From NCBI GenBank assembly GCA_052384575.1, contig JBQSUQ010000003.1: a DNA stretch of 64,000 nt, one strand, 5' to 3'. Position 1 is the first letter of the stretch, and every line of letters starts with the position of its first letter. The position numbers and the translations under genes were made by a program. Below, piece after piece: positions 18,784-26,734 of the stretch. The notes beneath the pieces were generated by a model. The model was not told where the DNA came from. It ran no database searches and saw nothing but the letters and a program-made list of their open reading frames with translations. The stretch comes from JBQSUQ01 sp052384575. GTDB taxonomy: Bacteria; Pseudomonadota; Gammaproteobacteria; Enterobacterales; Pasteurellaceae.

Positions 18784-18894
18784 CATTGTGCATTAAAAAT
18801 ACAGTTGTTTTTTTTTTGTGCGATTGACGTATAATAAATCTGCTCTATGGCATGTGGCGATAGAGTGGAATAAACAATTTTAAAAGGATACGCT

Positions 18895-19137
18895 ATGAAA
18901 AAAGTTCTATTTGGTTCAGCATTATTTGCTATGGCTTTTGCGGCTAATGCAGCGGATTTACATCCAAAATGTGATGAATATTTCAAAGCAGTCGATGCTT
19001 ATGTTGAGAAAGCGCCTGAAGCGGTAAAACAACAAATGAATGCAAGTAAAGAGCAAATGAAAATGGCACCAGCCGCAGCACAAGAACAAACCTGTGCTAT
19101 GGCGCTTGAACAGCTAAAAAAAATGCCAAAAATGTAA
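18895..19137 (+). CDS. small periplasmic protein, DUF5339-like
   Basis: 80 residues with a clear cleavable signal peptide (KKVLFGSALFAMAFAANA, cut near residue 20). The mature part has two cysteines that could form a disulphide, in HPKCDEYF and QTCAMALEQL, separated by a methionine- and lysine-rich helix. This is the pattern of a small secreted family (DUF5339) frequent in Pasteurellaceae. Function unknown. RBS AAAGGATA lies 5 bases upstream and a terminator follows. Confidence 0.75.
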   Translation: MKKVLFGSALFAMAFAANAADLHPKCDEYFKAVDAYVEKAPEAVKQQMNASKEQMKMAPAAAQEQTCAMALEQLKKMPKM

Positions 19138-19153
19138 TTTTTGCGTATAATTC

Positions 19154-19178
19154 AAAGCCAGTTTTGACTGGCTTTTTA
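19154..19178 (+). terminator. intrinsic terminator
   Basis: AAAGCCAGT-ttt-ACTGGCTTTTTATT, ending right before the next start codon. Confidence 0.8.
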
Positions 19179-19182
19179 TTTT

Positions 19183-19899
19183 ATGGCAACTTTCATCGCT
19201 TACGCTAATATTCAACAATCTTATCCAACTGATCTAGTACCTGAATTATTTTGGGGAAATAAACAACGAGTTGCTTCTTCTAATCCTCGTGTTAAACAAC
19301 GCAGTGAATGCCAAAAATTAGCCTATTTTTTGCTTCATCAACTTTGTGAACGTGCGCAAGTTGATACTTCCTTATTAAATCAAGTCTATCGAACTGCAAG
19401 TGGCAGACCGCAATTTCCATTAACTCATATGGATTTTAATATTAGCCATTCGGATAACTGGGTGGCAGTGATTTTGAGCATTGATGAAAAGCCAAATGCA
19501 GTAGGCATTGACATTGAGTTTGCGAAAAAGTCGAGAAATTACACCGCACTTTTGCAACATTTTGCCTCTCAATCTGAGCAAAAATGGTTTGCACAACAAG
19601 ATAATCCTGAAGTGGCGTTTTATCGTATTTGGTGTTTGCGTGAAGCCATCCTTAAATCACAAGGTGTTGGTATTGTGAAATTAACGGAAGTGGAACACTA
19701 TCCGACTCATCAACAATTGTATTCATCTCATTGCCCGCAAGGAGAACTGTTATTCGTCGATGATCTGCCTTTTTATTTAGCTGCATTTACAACAGAGGGA
19801 AAAAGTACGGATATCCATTGTTTCCACTGGCGAGACGATACTTTAATGCCAACCCATCTGCCGCATGCGTTGCACTATGCGGTTAATCCGACAAAATGA
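19183..19899 (+). CDS. 4'-phosphopantetheinyl transferase (AcpT/Sfp-like)
   Basis: 238 residues. It moves phosphopantetheine from CoA to carrier-protein serines. The two Mg-binding family motifs are present: AVGIDIEFAKK near 106 and FYRIWCLREAILKSQGVG near 146 (WxxKEA-type, here WCLREA). FNISHSDNWVAV is the third conserved block. Length fits the Sfp-like class, not the short AcpS. The start lies only a few bases after a terminator. Confidence 0.85.
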   Translation: MATFIAYANIQQSYPTDLVPELFWGNKQRVASSNPRVKQRSECQKLAYFLLHQLCERAQVDTSLLNQVYRTASGRPQFPLTHMDFNISHSDNWVAVILSIDEKPNAVGIDIEFAKKSRNYTALLQHFASQSEQKWFAQQDNPEVAFYRIWCLREAILKSQGVGIVKLTEVEHYPTHQQLYSSHCPQGELLFVDDLPFYLAAFTTEGKSTDIHCFHWRDDTLMPTHLPHALHYAVNPTK

Positions 19900-20007
19900 A
19901 AAAGTTTTTTGTGACAGAGTTCAAATTCTAATAAAAAAGTTGTCGCATGCTTTCCTTTTTTTAGTATTCTACTTCAAATGAAGTGATTTGATTTGTGAAA
20001 ATTTATT

Positions 20008-20631
20008 ATGTCTGAAATTCAACAATTTACTCAAAATGATATTGAAATTGTAAATGAAACAACCCTTTACGATGGTTTTTTTAAGCTCAAGAAGATTCAA
20101 TTTCGCCATAAATTATTTGCCGGTGGCACTAGCGGAATTGTGACAAGAGAATTATTAGTCAAAGGGGCAGCGTCTGCGGTAATTGCTTATGATCCTAAGG
20201 AGGATTCTGTTGTTTTAGTTGAGCAAGTTCGTATCGGTGCTTATGATCCAAAATTACCAAATTCACCATGGTTGTTAGAATTGATCGCTGGTATGGTGGA
20301 AGAAGGGGAAACGCCTGAAAGCGTGGCTCAGCGTGAAAGTGAGGAAGAGGCTGGTGTCGCGGTTTCTCATTTGCAGCATGCATTAAGTGTATGGGATAGC
20401 CCAGGTGGAGTGATCGAACGCATTCATTTATTTGCGGGTAAAGTGGATAGTAGCAAAGCAACAGGATTACATGGTTTAGCCGATGAGCATGAAGATATTA
20501 AAGTGCATGTTGTGAAGCGTGAAACTGCATATCAATGGGTAGAGCAAGGCAAAATTGATAACAGCATTGCTGTCATGGGATTGCAATGGTTGCAGTTACA
20601 TTATCAAGAGTTGGAACAGAAGTGGTTATAA
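20008..20631 (+). CDS. nudF: ADP-ribose diphosphatase
   Basis: 207 residues. The Nudix box GMVEEGETPESVAQRESEEEAG (near 97) matches GX5EX7REUXEEXGU, and the conserved ELIAG precedes it. It hydrolyses ADP-ribose to AMP and ribose-5-phosphate. It is followed after 24 bases by cpdA, the same pair and order as in other gammaproteobacteria. Confidence 0.93.
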   Translation: MSEIQQFTQNDIEIVNETTLYDGFFKLKKIQFRHKLFAGGTSGIVTRELLVKGAASAVIAYDPKEDSVVLVEQVRIGAYDPKLPNSPWLLELIAGMVEEGETPESVAQRESEEEAGVAVSHLQHALSVWDSPGGVIERIHLFAGKVDSSKATGLHGLADEHEDIKVHVVKRETAYQWVEQGKIDNSIAVMGLQWLQLHYQELEQKWL

Positions 20632-20655
20632 TGGATTAAATTGTAGAGGTTCGCG

Positions 20656-21480
20656 ATGACAATAACAAATCAAAGCGAAAATGAATATATTCGTTTTATT
20701 CAAATTACCGATCCCCATTTATTTAAGGATGAAAGTGGCGAATTGCTTGGCATTAATACGTTTGACAGTTTTCAACAAGTATTAACAGAAATTAAGCAAT
20801 CGGCAGATGATTACGAATTTGTTTTAGCAACGGGCGATCTTGTTCAAGATAGTAGTAAAGAAGGTTATTTACGTTTTTGTAATAGTATCAACCAGTTAAA
20901 TAAGCCTGTGTATTGGATTCCCGGTAATCATGATTTCTTACCTCATATGACAGAAATTTTAACGGAACAACAAGGTAATTTACGTTCTGATAAACATTTA
21001 TTGGTAGGGAATAAGTGGCAAATTTTATTACTTGATAGCCAAGTGTTCGGTGTACCACATGGTTTACTCAGTCAATATCAACTGGATTGGTTGGAAGAAA
21101 AATTGCAAGAATATCAAGAATATTATTCTTTAATCGTGCTACATCACCATTTAGTTTCGACGAATTCTGCTTGGTTAGATCAGCATAATTTGCGTAATGC
21201 CAATGAATTAGCACATGTTTTATCTAAGTACGAAAATGTACGAGCGATTTTGCATGGCCATATTCATCAAGAAGTTGATACTGAATGGTTGGGCTACCAA
21301 ATCATGTGTACGCCTTCAACTTGTATTCAATTTAAACCAGATCATAATGCCTTTACATTGGACACATTACAGCCAGGTTGGCGAGAAATTACGCTTTTTG
21401 ATGATGGTCATATTGAAACTGATGTTTACCGAATTAAAGGGGCACGTTTTTTACCAAATATGCATGAAGATGGTTATTAA
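20656..21480 (+). CDS. cpdA: 3',5'-cyclic AMP phosphodiesterase
   Basis: 274 residues, calcineurin-like metallophosphoesterase. The metal ligands appear in order as QITDPHLF, ATGDLVQD, PGNHDF, HHHLV and LHGHIHQE. It degrades cAMP and so tempers CRP activity, which in Haemophilus controls competence. Probably co-transcribed with nudF. Confidence 0.93.
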   Translation: MTITNQSENEYIRFIQITDPHLFKDESGELLGINTFDSFQQVLTEIKQSADDYEFVLATGDLVQDSSKEGYLRFCNSINQLNKPVYWIPGNHDFLPHMTEILTEQQGNLRSDKHLLVGNKWQILLLDSQVFGVPHGLLSQYQLDWLEEKLQEYQEYYSLIVLHHHLVSTNSAWLDQHNLRNANELAHVLSKYENVRAILHGHIHQEVDTEWLGYQIMCTPSTCIQFKPDHNAFTLDTLQPGWREITLFDDGHIETDVYRIKGARFLPNMHEDGY

Positions 21481-21584
21481 TTGATTGCAATTTTTTATTT
21501 TATCGTTACAATACAACTTCCCTGTCGCCGCTGGATTAGAGATCGGCGGACGATGTATTTACAATAACCTTTTAGGAGTTAAAA

Positions 21585-21854
21585 ATGTCTCTAAGCGTAG
21601 AAAAAAAAGCAGCTATCGTTGCTGAGTTTGGTCGTGATGCAAAAGACACTGGTTCATCAGAAGTTCAAATTGCATTATTAACTGCACAAATTAACCACTT
21701 ACAAGCACACTTTGCTACACATAAAAAAGACCACCATGGTCGTCGTGGTTTATTAGGCATGGTTTCTCGTCGTCGTAAATTATTAGACTACTTAAAACGT
21801 ACAGATCTTGCTAAATACACAGATTTAATTGCACGTTTAGGTTTACGTCGCTAA
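21585..21854 (+). CDS. rpsO: 30S ribosomal protein S15
   Basis: 89 residues, exact family length. Contains the S15 core DTGSSEVQIALLTAQINHLQ and HHGRRGLLGMVSRRRKLLDYLK. It binds 16S rRNA in the platform. A leader of about 75 bases with self-complementary GCCGCTGG / GATCGGCGG sequence precedes it; in other bacteria S15 represses its own translation through such a leader. Confidence 0.97.
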   Translation: MSLSVEKKAAIVAEFGRDAKDTGSSEVQIALLTAQINHLQAHFATHKKDHHGRRGLLGMVSRRRKLLDYLKRTDLAKYTDLIARLGLRR

Positions 21855-21869
21855 TCTTATTTACGATAA

Positions 21870-21896
21870 AAAAGCACCTTAATTGGTGCTTTTTTA
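21870..21896 (+). terminator. intrinsic terminator after rpsO
   Basis: AAAGCACC-ttaatt-GGTGCTTTTTT. Confidence 0.85.
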
Positions 21897-22055
21897 TTGC
21901 CTATTTTTTACTAAAGTGCGGTGTAATTTTATCTTGTTTTCTGTTATTCAGGTTTTTTATTGAATTGTTTTAAAAATCAGCAATCAAACATATTTTTTAT
22001 TTTGTAACTTGACAGCTATATAGGAAATCCGTATTATTTACCACGCTTAAACAAC

Positions 22056-22145
22056 GGAGGAATGGTCGAGTGGTTGAAGGCACCGGTCTTGAAAACCGGC
22101 GAGGGTTTACGCCCTCCGTGAGTTCGAATCTCACTTCCTCCGCCA
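22056..22145 (+). tRNA. serT: tRNA-Ser (anticodon UGA)
   Basis: A 90-base class II tRNA with encoded CCA. The acceptor stem GGAGGAA pairs with TTCCTCC, followed by discriminator G and CCA. The anticodon stem CCGGT/ACCGG encloses loop CTTGAAA with TGA at 22090-22092. The long variable arm and T-loop TTCGAATC are present. The prophage integrase gene ends 38 bases downstream, so the 3' end of this gene is the likely bacterial attachment site and remains intact on this side. Confidence 0.97.
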
Positions 22146-22158
22146 TCAAGTGCTTATT

Positions 22159-22203
22159 AAGTCGTAAGTTTGGTCTGCAAAATCAATAACTTACGACTTT
22201 TTT
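22159..22203. terminator. bidirectional terminator at the tRNA/prophage junction
   Basis: AAGTCGTAAGTT at 22159-22170 pairs perfectly with AACTTACGACTT further right, flanked by T-rich sequence on the right. It overlaps the end of the integrase gene and would stop transcription leaving tRNA-Ser. Confidence 0.75.
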
Positions 22204-23274
22204 GTTTTCTGAAAATTCACTCAGAGTATCATTCTTTGCAATCATATTTGATGTGTCAAAGAATGAGTTTGACGTAAATTTGACATGATTTGCGTATGTC
22301 AAAAGATGCTCTGCATTTAAGTGAGCATATTTTTGCACCATCTCAATCGTTTCCCAGCCGCCAAGCTCTTTTAATGTAAGTAGTGGTGTACCAGCTTGAA
22401 CATGCCAGCTCGCCCATGTATGACGAAAATCATGAAAGCGGAAATCACGAATATTAGAAACAGATAGTGCTTTATGTAAGTGTTCTCTGTCTATATCTGT
22501 AATCATTTTCCCTTTGCCGCGATGAAACACGTAATCTGATATACGTTTTGTTTCTTTTTGGCGTAAAAAATTGACTGCTTCACGATTTAATGGCAGCGCT
22601 CTTGCTCTACCTGATTTTGCTACATCACTTGTCACAATAGCTATATTCTGATTAAAATCAATTTTACTCCATGTCATAGTTAAGATCTCTGTCATTCTTG
22701 CTCCTGTCATTAACGCAAAAAAGCAGACATCTTTCATCCAATCTAAAGTAATATTGTTTAATAAGGTATTAGCTTCATCCTTCGTGATCCAGCGTACTCG
22801 TTTTTTAGGTTCAGAGTTTTTAGCTAAGTAAGGGATTGAATCAATCCAGCCTGCCTGACGAGCTAAATTTAACGCTCTCATAATTGAGGTGCGATAACGA
22901 TTTTGTGTAGATGGTGATAACTTTTTACCTGTTTTCAGGATATGAGTAGGTAAATTGTTATAAATATCATCACTTGTTAAAGAGCTAAGTCGTTTATGCC
23001 CAATTGCTTTCTGCCAATATTCAGCATGACGGATTTTTGTTTCAATATCCTTTTGATTTTCCGATGCTTCAAGAAAGCGGATTAATGCTTGTTCAACGGT
23101 TCTTTCTGGGCGTTTATTTAATTGCTCAACTTGCCAAGCTTCATGCTTTAGTTGGTCGTGCATTTGTTGTGCAAGTTTCTTTTCAGTCGTTTTACTACTG
23201 ATCCGAACTCGCTCCCCACTTGGTGTGGTGAAATCAATTTGCCAGATACCGCTTTTATTTTTTCTGATCGACAT
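22183..23274 (-). CDS. int: phage integrase (tyrosine recombinase)
   Basis: 363 residues. It has an N-terminal arm-binding domain (about 1-55), a core-binding SAM-like domain (60-150) and a catalytic domain. The catalytic residues are visible: Arg193 in TGARMTEIL, His281 and Arg284 in HDFRHTWASW, Trp307 in ELGGWETI and Tyr316 in VQKYAHL. It joins phage and host DNA at the tRNA-Ser 3' end. It is the last gene of the leftward operon, adjacent to the attachment site as in lambdoid phages. Confidence 0.96.
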   Translation of the reverse strand: MSIRKNKSGIWQIDFTTPSGERVRISSKTTEKKLAQQMHDQLKHEAWQVEQLNKRPERTVEQALIRFLEASENQKDIETKIRHAEYWQKAIGHKRLSSLTSDDIYNNLPTHILKTGKKLSPSTQNRYRTSIMRALNLARQAGWIDSIPYLAKNSEPKKRVRWITKDEANTLLNNITLDWMKDVCFFALMTGARMTEILTMTWSKIDFNQNIAIVTSDVAKSGRARALPLNREAVNFLRQKETKRISDYVFHRGKGKMITDIDREHLHKALSVSNIRDFRFHDFRHTWASWHVQAGTPLLTLKELGGWETIEMVQKYAHLNAEHLLTYANHVKFTSNSFFDTSNMIAKNDTLSEFSENKKVVSY

Positions 23275-23480
23275 TTTTTCTCCTTATCGCCGACCAAAAC
23301 TCCTAATCGGCTGGTATTTTGCAACTCTTTACGTCTACGATCAAGTTCTGACGGAAAAACCCGCCATGCGTTAGATCCTTCCATTTGAAAAAATCCCCAT
23401 TCTATCTTATGCCCATGAACGCATGAATAGCTCATGCCTAACATCCTTGCAACTTGGGATATTGATAAGGCTTCCTCCAT
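23148..23480 (-). CDS. helix-turn-helix protein, possible excisionase
   Basis: 110 residues. The first 50 (LSISQVARMLGMSYSCVHGHKIEWG, then WRVFPSELDRRRKEL) form a MerR/excisionase-type winged-helix reader. The C-terminal 40 residues are basic and are encoded in another frame over the start of int (127-base overlap). Position immediately before int fits a recombination directionality factor, which is inferred and not proved. RBS-like GGAGGAAATATG is present. Confidence 0.65.
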   Translation of the reverse strand: MEEALSISQVARMLGMSYSCVHGHKIEWGFFQMEGSNAWRVFPSELDRRRKELQNTSRLGVLVGDKEKKCRSEKIKAVSGKLISPHQVGSEFGSVVKRLKRNLHNKCTTN

Positions 23481-23488
23481 ATTTCCTC

Positions 23489-23519
23489 CAAAAATAAACC
23501 CTAGCGGTTGGCTAGGGTT
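23489..23519 (-). terminator. leftward terminator inside the left operon
   Basis: On the minus strand, AACCCTAGC-caacc-GCTAGGGTT is followed by TATTTTT. It stands between a small hypothetical gene and the xis-like gene and may limit int/xis expression from PL unless antitermination acts. Confidence 0.7.
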
Positions 23520-23552
23520 GTTAAATAAAAAACTCTGTGAGTGGATAGACTT

Positions 23553-23873
23553 TTATTCATTTTTTGTTTCCTCAAATTCACTGCTTTGTGTTTCTATGTG
23601 TTGTTCATTCATCCAATCATACAAATTTTTCCAAACATCATAATCGCACCGCATACCGATTTCTTGTAAACCGCTTTCATGATCTTTAAGTGCGGTTAAT
23701 AATTCACGCACAATGAGAAATTTTGTATTTGCAGTGAAGTTTTGCCAGTATTTACGGATAAATTCATCGCAATCATTGACAACATAAGTCATTCGCCCTA
23801 AACAATAACGGAATGATTGAATAGCAAGTGATTGAAGTTCCATTTTTGAAATTGTTACTTGATTATCATTCAT
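23553..23873 (-). CDS. hypothetical phage protein
   Basis: 106 residues, not recognised. Mostly helical, beginning MNDNQVTISKMELQSLAIQSFRYCLGRMTYVVNDCDEFI. It overlaps the previous gene in the operon by 4 bases (ATGA), so the two are translationally coupled. It belongs to the leftward early operon of small accessory genes. Confidence 0.6.
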   Translation of the reverse strand: MNDNQVTISKMELQSLAIQSFRYCLGRMTYVVNDCDEFIRKYWQNFTANTKFLIVRELLTALKDHESGLQEIGMRCDYDVWKNLYDWMNEQHIETQSSEFEETKNE

Positions 23874-24271
23874 CTTCTCGATCCTTTCATTGCGTCAAGC
23901 CATTCTTGTGCGTTTTCTTCACTTTCAAATAAAGAGCCTGCTTCCAACATATCACAATGCTTTTTGTTATTCGGATCAAAATAAAAGTTAATAATACATC
24001 GCGACCCTTTTTTAAATACGAGCTGGTCTTCTTTTGCTCGCTTTAATGGTGTAGGTAAATCTAATTGTACTCGAGGACGAGGTTCTTCCCACATTCTGCA
24101 ATGTTGATTTAACGCGTCGATTTTTTCAACATCAACTACGCCATTTTCATCTTCTGTGATGTAACTCACATTATCAAATCGACTTTCACCGATAACCCAA
24201 TATCGTTTGCCATTCTGAGTATTTACAATTTGCTCACCAGCCAACGCTTTTTCTAAATCAAATGGTTTCAT
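23870..24271 (-). CDS. hypothetical phage protein
   Basis: 133 residues from ATG at 24271, preferred over an upstream ATG because GGAG lies about 9 bases before it. The N-terminus FDLEKALAGEQIVNTQNGKRYWVIGE has the shape of small phage proteins that begin with a KAL-AG-P/Q-V-x-T-R-D-G motif. The function of these is unknown. Confidence 0.6.
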   Translation of the reverse strand: MKPFDLEKALAGEQIVNTQNGKRYWVIGESRFDNVSYITEDENGVVDVEKIDALNQHCRMWEEPRPRVQLDLPTPLKRAKEDQLVFKKGSRCIINFYFDPNNKKHCDMLEAGSLFESEENAQEWLDAMKGSRR

Positions 24272-24298
24272 CTTTATTTCTCCAAAAAAATACCGCAC

Positions 24299-24607
24299 TT
24301 AGCGGACTTTAACATCAACCACAGGTAGCTCAATATAAGGTTGCTGCGGTTTTACTGTTTGTTGTGTTTTATCTCTGTTTTGTATAATCCAAACACCAAG
24401 CTCTTTAAACTCCGGTAAAATATTATTCTTCGCACAATCTTCGATAAAATTTCTTGTTTCGACATCAAACAAAACCCAATATTTTTTAATATCCTCAATT
24501 GCCTTTTGGCGAATAGTGGGATTTAACGAGTTAAATCGATGTTGTACAAAACAAACGATTAATTGCATAAAAAAACTATGCGGCGTAGCAATTTGCATTT
24601 CGTTCAT
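24299..24607 (-). CDS. hypothetical phage protein
   Basis: 102 residues, unrecognised, largely helical with aromatic residues (SFFMQLIVCFVQHRFNSLNP). RBS AAGGAG lies 6 bases before the ATG. Its start overlaps the stop of the 49-residue gene upstream (ATGA). Confidence 0.6.
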   Translation of the reverse strand: MNEMQIATPHSFFMQLIVCFVQHRFNSLNPTIRQKAIEDIKKYWVLFDVETRNFIEDCAKNNILPEFKELGVWIIQNRDKTQQTVKPQQPYIELPVVDVKVR

Positions 24608-24753
24608 TTATTCTCCTTGTTTAAATTGTGTCGGTTGATATATTCTCTGCGTTCTTCGTGCAGCAAATTTACTTTTCGTTCCACTTCTGCGAGTTCTTTG
24701 TCGATTTCTGCTAAATCACGTTTGTTGCGTTCTGCGGTTTCCATTTCGATCAT
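24604..24753 (-). CDS. small coiled-coil protein
   Basis: 49 residues beginning MIEMETAERNKRDLAEIDK and continuing as one charged helix to NLNKENK. No known family. It is coupled on both sides: its ATG overlaps the stop of the gene before it (TAATG) and its TGA overlaps the next ATG. Tight coupling and consistent charge periodicity support that it is real. Confidence 0.6.
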   Translation of the reverse strand: MIEMETAERNKRDLAEIDKELAEVERKVNLLHEERREYINRHNLNKENK

Positions 24754-25658
24754 TAAATATCTCCCAACATAGCGGCAAGTGCGGAGGGTTGTACTTCAAA
24801 ATCCCAGTACATAGAGGAGTTAGCAGGAGTGCCTTTGCTTACTATGTTTAATTGAGTTTGATTATCGGGTAGGATTTCTTTAGGTATTAACAGGATGTTG
24901 TATTTATCCTTATCAATCATTAAAAACAAACAGAAAAAATCAGGAAGTTCGCCATCTTTGGTGTGCCTTATTCGTATTTGGTAGGAATTTTTATTTTTTC
25001 CTACTGTTGACATTTTTACATCAACAGTCTTGTCGTTTACAATAAAATCAAATAAAGGATTATTCATTTGATACTGCATATTCATATCTAATGCACCTGG
25101 AACAAGCCTTCTAAATTCCTCTTCCGCCCAGTCTCCTTTATTGGTTGATTCCGCACGATTTTTATAACTTGCCCAATTAGGCGATAAACCTAATTCTTGC
25201 AGCGTTCTAGCACATATCCAAACTGTTAATCCTGTTTCTTCGGTGATTGCTTTTAAATTCCCATTATATTTGTAATATGCATCAAGCACGCGGTATTGCG
25301 TGGTTTCGTTTTGCTTAATAAAACCATGATGTTTTAATACAAGATACACTACACCAGCACGCAAATTTAATGTTTCAGCAAACTTTGCTACATCTGCATA
25401 GTTTTGATATTGCTCTTTTGCCATCTTAAGCAATGCTTTTTCTTTAGTTTGATCTGTGATAATTCGCTTAGGTGGTGGGGGAGTGTCAATTTTTATTGGC
25501 TCAGGTTTAGGTTGAGGAGGTATAGCCTCCGCTTTTTCTTTTGCGACATAAAAATTTTCAACTGCTTTTTGTTTTTCTTTTAATGTTGCGCGTAAATCAC
25601 GCTGTAACACTTTAGCTGTCGTAATTTGAGATTTCATTTCGGTGATTGGATTAAGCAT
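24753..25658 (-). CDS. HTH plus PD-(D/E)XK-like nuclease protein
   Basis: 301 residues from ATG at 25658 (GGAG 8 bases upstream). Residues about 1-60 form a coiled coil followed by a proline-rich linker. Two short helix-turn-helix units follow (YADVAKFAETLNLRAGVVYLVLKHHGF and YNGNLKAITEETGLTVWICARTL). The C-terminal half contains GDWAEEEFRRLVPG and FDFIVNDKTVDVKMS, the spacing of a PD-(D/E)XK nuclease core (E ... D-x8-D-x-K). Function is inferred only: a DNA-binding phage nuclease, possibly a resolvase or defence or counter-defence factor. Confidence 0.55.
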   Translation of the reverse strand: MLNPITEMKSQITTAKVLQRDLRATLKEKQKAVENFYVAKEKAEAIPPQPKPEPIKIDTPPPPKRIITDQTKEKALLKMAKEQYQNYADVAKFAETLNLRAGVVYLVLKHHGFIKQNETTQYRVLDAYYKYNGNLKAITEETGLTVWICARTLQELGLSPNWASYKNRAESTNKGDWAEEEFRRLVPGALDMNMQYQMNNPLFDFIVNDKTVDVKMSTVGKNKNSYQIRIRHTKDGELPDFFCLFLMIDKDKYNILLIPKEILPDNQTQLNIVSKGTPANSSMYWDFEVQPSALAAMLGDI

Positions 25659-25911
25659 TACTATTCTCCAGTTTTGGTGTAGCGTCAAAAATAGTAGGTA
25701 AATCAGCTTGGTTGCCGAGGTAGTCGGCTTGTACCTTTTTAGCCTCAAGTGAGACTTTTGCTATATCGATGATTTTATCGCTAACATCAGCGACAGCTTT
25801 TGCTCTTTGGACTTCCGTTTGAATTTGTTCAATGGATAAATCTTCATCATTTAAACGTTCAAGAGCGAGAAAAAGGTGATCTGTTAGATGAGGTAGTCTA
25901 TTTTTTGTCAT
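25651..25911 (-). CDS. hypothetical phage protein
   Basis: 86 residues from ATG at 25911. Helical throughout (LFLALERLNDEDLSIEQIQTEVQRAKAVADVSDKIIDIAKVSLEAKKV). This resembles small phage proteins found beside terminase- or replication-associated genes, with unknown role. It overlaps the nuclease-like gene by 8 bases. Confidence 0.6.
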   Translation of the reverse strand: MTKNRLPHLTDHLFLALERLNDEDLSIEQIQTEVQRAKAVADVSDKIIDIAKVSLEAKKVQADYLGNQADLPTIFDATPKLENSNA

Positions 25912-25927
25912 AGGATTATTAGGCAAT

Positions 25928-25951
25928 AAAAAAGCCACTATTTAGTGGCTT
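25928..25951 (-). terminator. leftward terminator
   Basis: Minus strand: AAGCCACT-aaat-AGTGGCTT followed by TTTTATT. It stands just upstream of the 86-residue gene and would act as an attenuator for it. Confidence 0.7.
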
Positions 25952-26016
25952 GGGTTATAAAGATTAGAACAAAATTGTTCTGTTTTTGGTTTGTAAATTT
26001 TTAGGGAATCTCAAAT

Positions 26017-26041
26017 AAAAAAGCTTGTGGGGTACAGGCTT
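26017..26041 (-). terminator. leftward terminator after the DUF4760-like gene
   Basis: Minus strand: AAGCCTGT-acccc-ACAAGCTT with one G-U pair, then TTTTATT. Positioned at the stop codon of the membrane-anchored gene. Confidence 0.65.
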
Positions 26042-26528
26042 ATTGTTCATCTTTCCATTTTGTTGCGAGCCATTCAAATTCGCAGAATAGTTTATCGTTA
26101 TTTCCATTAATACGCCTTAATTCCATTATGTAAGGCTTTAATGTGTCCCAATCATAAATTAGGCTGCTGCGACTCATTCGTTTATAAACTGCTTCATCAA
26201 AAATATTTTCTCTAATACCAACACAGATAAATTCAATGGAATTTAAGACACTTGTAATAGTTGCGTTATTTTCAGTATATTCACTGTTTTTATCTTTTAT
26301 ATGGCAAGCTATTTCGGTGAAATTTACACCATCTTTTCGCATTTGAACAAATTTTCTTCGTTGTTCTAGGTATGAGGCGTTATGGTTGTGAGCAAGTAAT
26401 AATTCAATGGTTGATTTTTGTTTATGGTGTAATCGTTGGTCTTTTAACTGTCTATTAGCAAAAATAGCAAGGTAGCCTGTTGCAATACAAGTACCTATGC
26501 TACTTACTAAAATCCAGTCTATAATCAT
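26040..26528 (-). CDS. membrane-anchored DUF4760-like protein
   Basis: 162 residues from ATG at 26528. It has a single N-terminal membrane helix (WILVSSIGTCIATGYLAIFA) followed by a cytoplasmic helical domain (ADUF4760-type pattern, with STIELLLAHNHNASYLEQRRKF and NSIEFICVGIRENIFDEAVYKRM). Proteins of this family occur in prophages and are sometimes suspected of exclusion roles; no activity is established here. It has its own promoter, leader peptide and terminator, so it behaves as a separate accessory unit (moron) within the operon. Confidence 0.6.
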   Translation of the reverse strand: MIIDWILVSSIGTCIATGYLAIFANRQLKDQRLHHKQKSTIELLLAHNHNASYLEQRRKFVQMRKDGVNFTEIACHIKDKNSEYTENNATITSVLNSIEFICVGIRENIFDEAVYKRMSRSSLIYDWDTLKPYIMELRRINGNNDKLFCEFEWLATKWKDEQ

Positions 26529-26566
26529 TAAATCCACCAACCTTCATTTAATTTAAATTTTTTCAT
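26528..26566 (-). CDS. 12-codon leader peptide
   Basis: MKKFKLNEGWWI, ending in TAA that overlaps the ATG of the membrane protein (TAATG). A strong GGAGG lies 7 bases before its start, immediately after a terminator hairpin. It probably couples or gates translation of the downstream gene. Too short for a family call. Confidence 0.45.
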   Translation of the reverse strand: MKKFKLNEGWWI

Positions 26567-26582
26567 AGTCTTCCTCCAAAAT

Positions 26583-26604
26583 AAAAAAGCCTACCAAGTA
26601 AGCC
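26583..26604 (-). terminator. attenuator-like terminator ahead of the leader peptide
   Basis: Minus strand: GGCTTAC-ttg-GTAGGC(T) with one G-U pair, followed by TTTTTTATTTT, then directly the GGAGG of the leader peptide. Confidence 0.65.
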
Positions 26605-26676
26605 ATCTATTTAATATTAATTTTAATCAAAGAACTATGATTGCTGTCACCAATCAGACTTTCTGCTGAAAGTGGT

Positions 26677-26708
26677 TATATCCTAAATCAAAGGGTGGTG
26701 GTTGTCAA
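26677..26708 (-). promoter_or_regulatory. leftward promoter, repeat family member
   Basis: Minus strand TTGACA (26703-26708), 17-base spacer, TAGGAT (26680-26685), then ATAACCACTTTC leading into a small hairpin ACTTTC-agca-GAAAGT. The same TTGACAACC...AACC(GC)ACTTTC arrangement recurs at 30.5 and 31.2 kb, and its downstream half recurs at 44.1 kb. Confidence 0.6.
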
Positions 26709-26734
26709 ATATCCATGCAAGACTTAACGATAAC

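Noticed and set aside
18540..18986. 148-residue leftward frame across the htpG end
   Set aside because: Cysteine- and serine-rich shadow of htpG and the small periplasmic protein gene.
22056..22145. tRNA-Ser disrupted by the prophage
   Set aside because: All stems, anticodon and CCA are intact; integration restored the 3' end.
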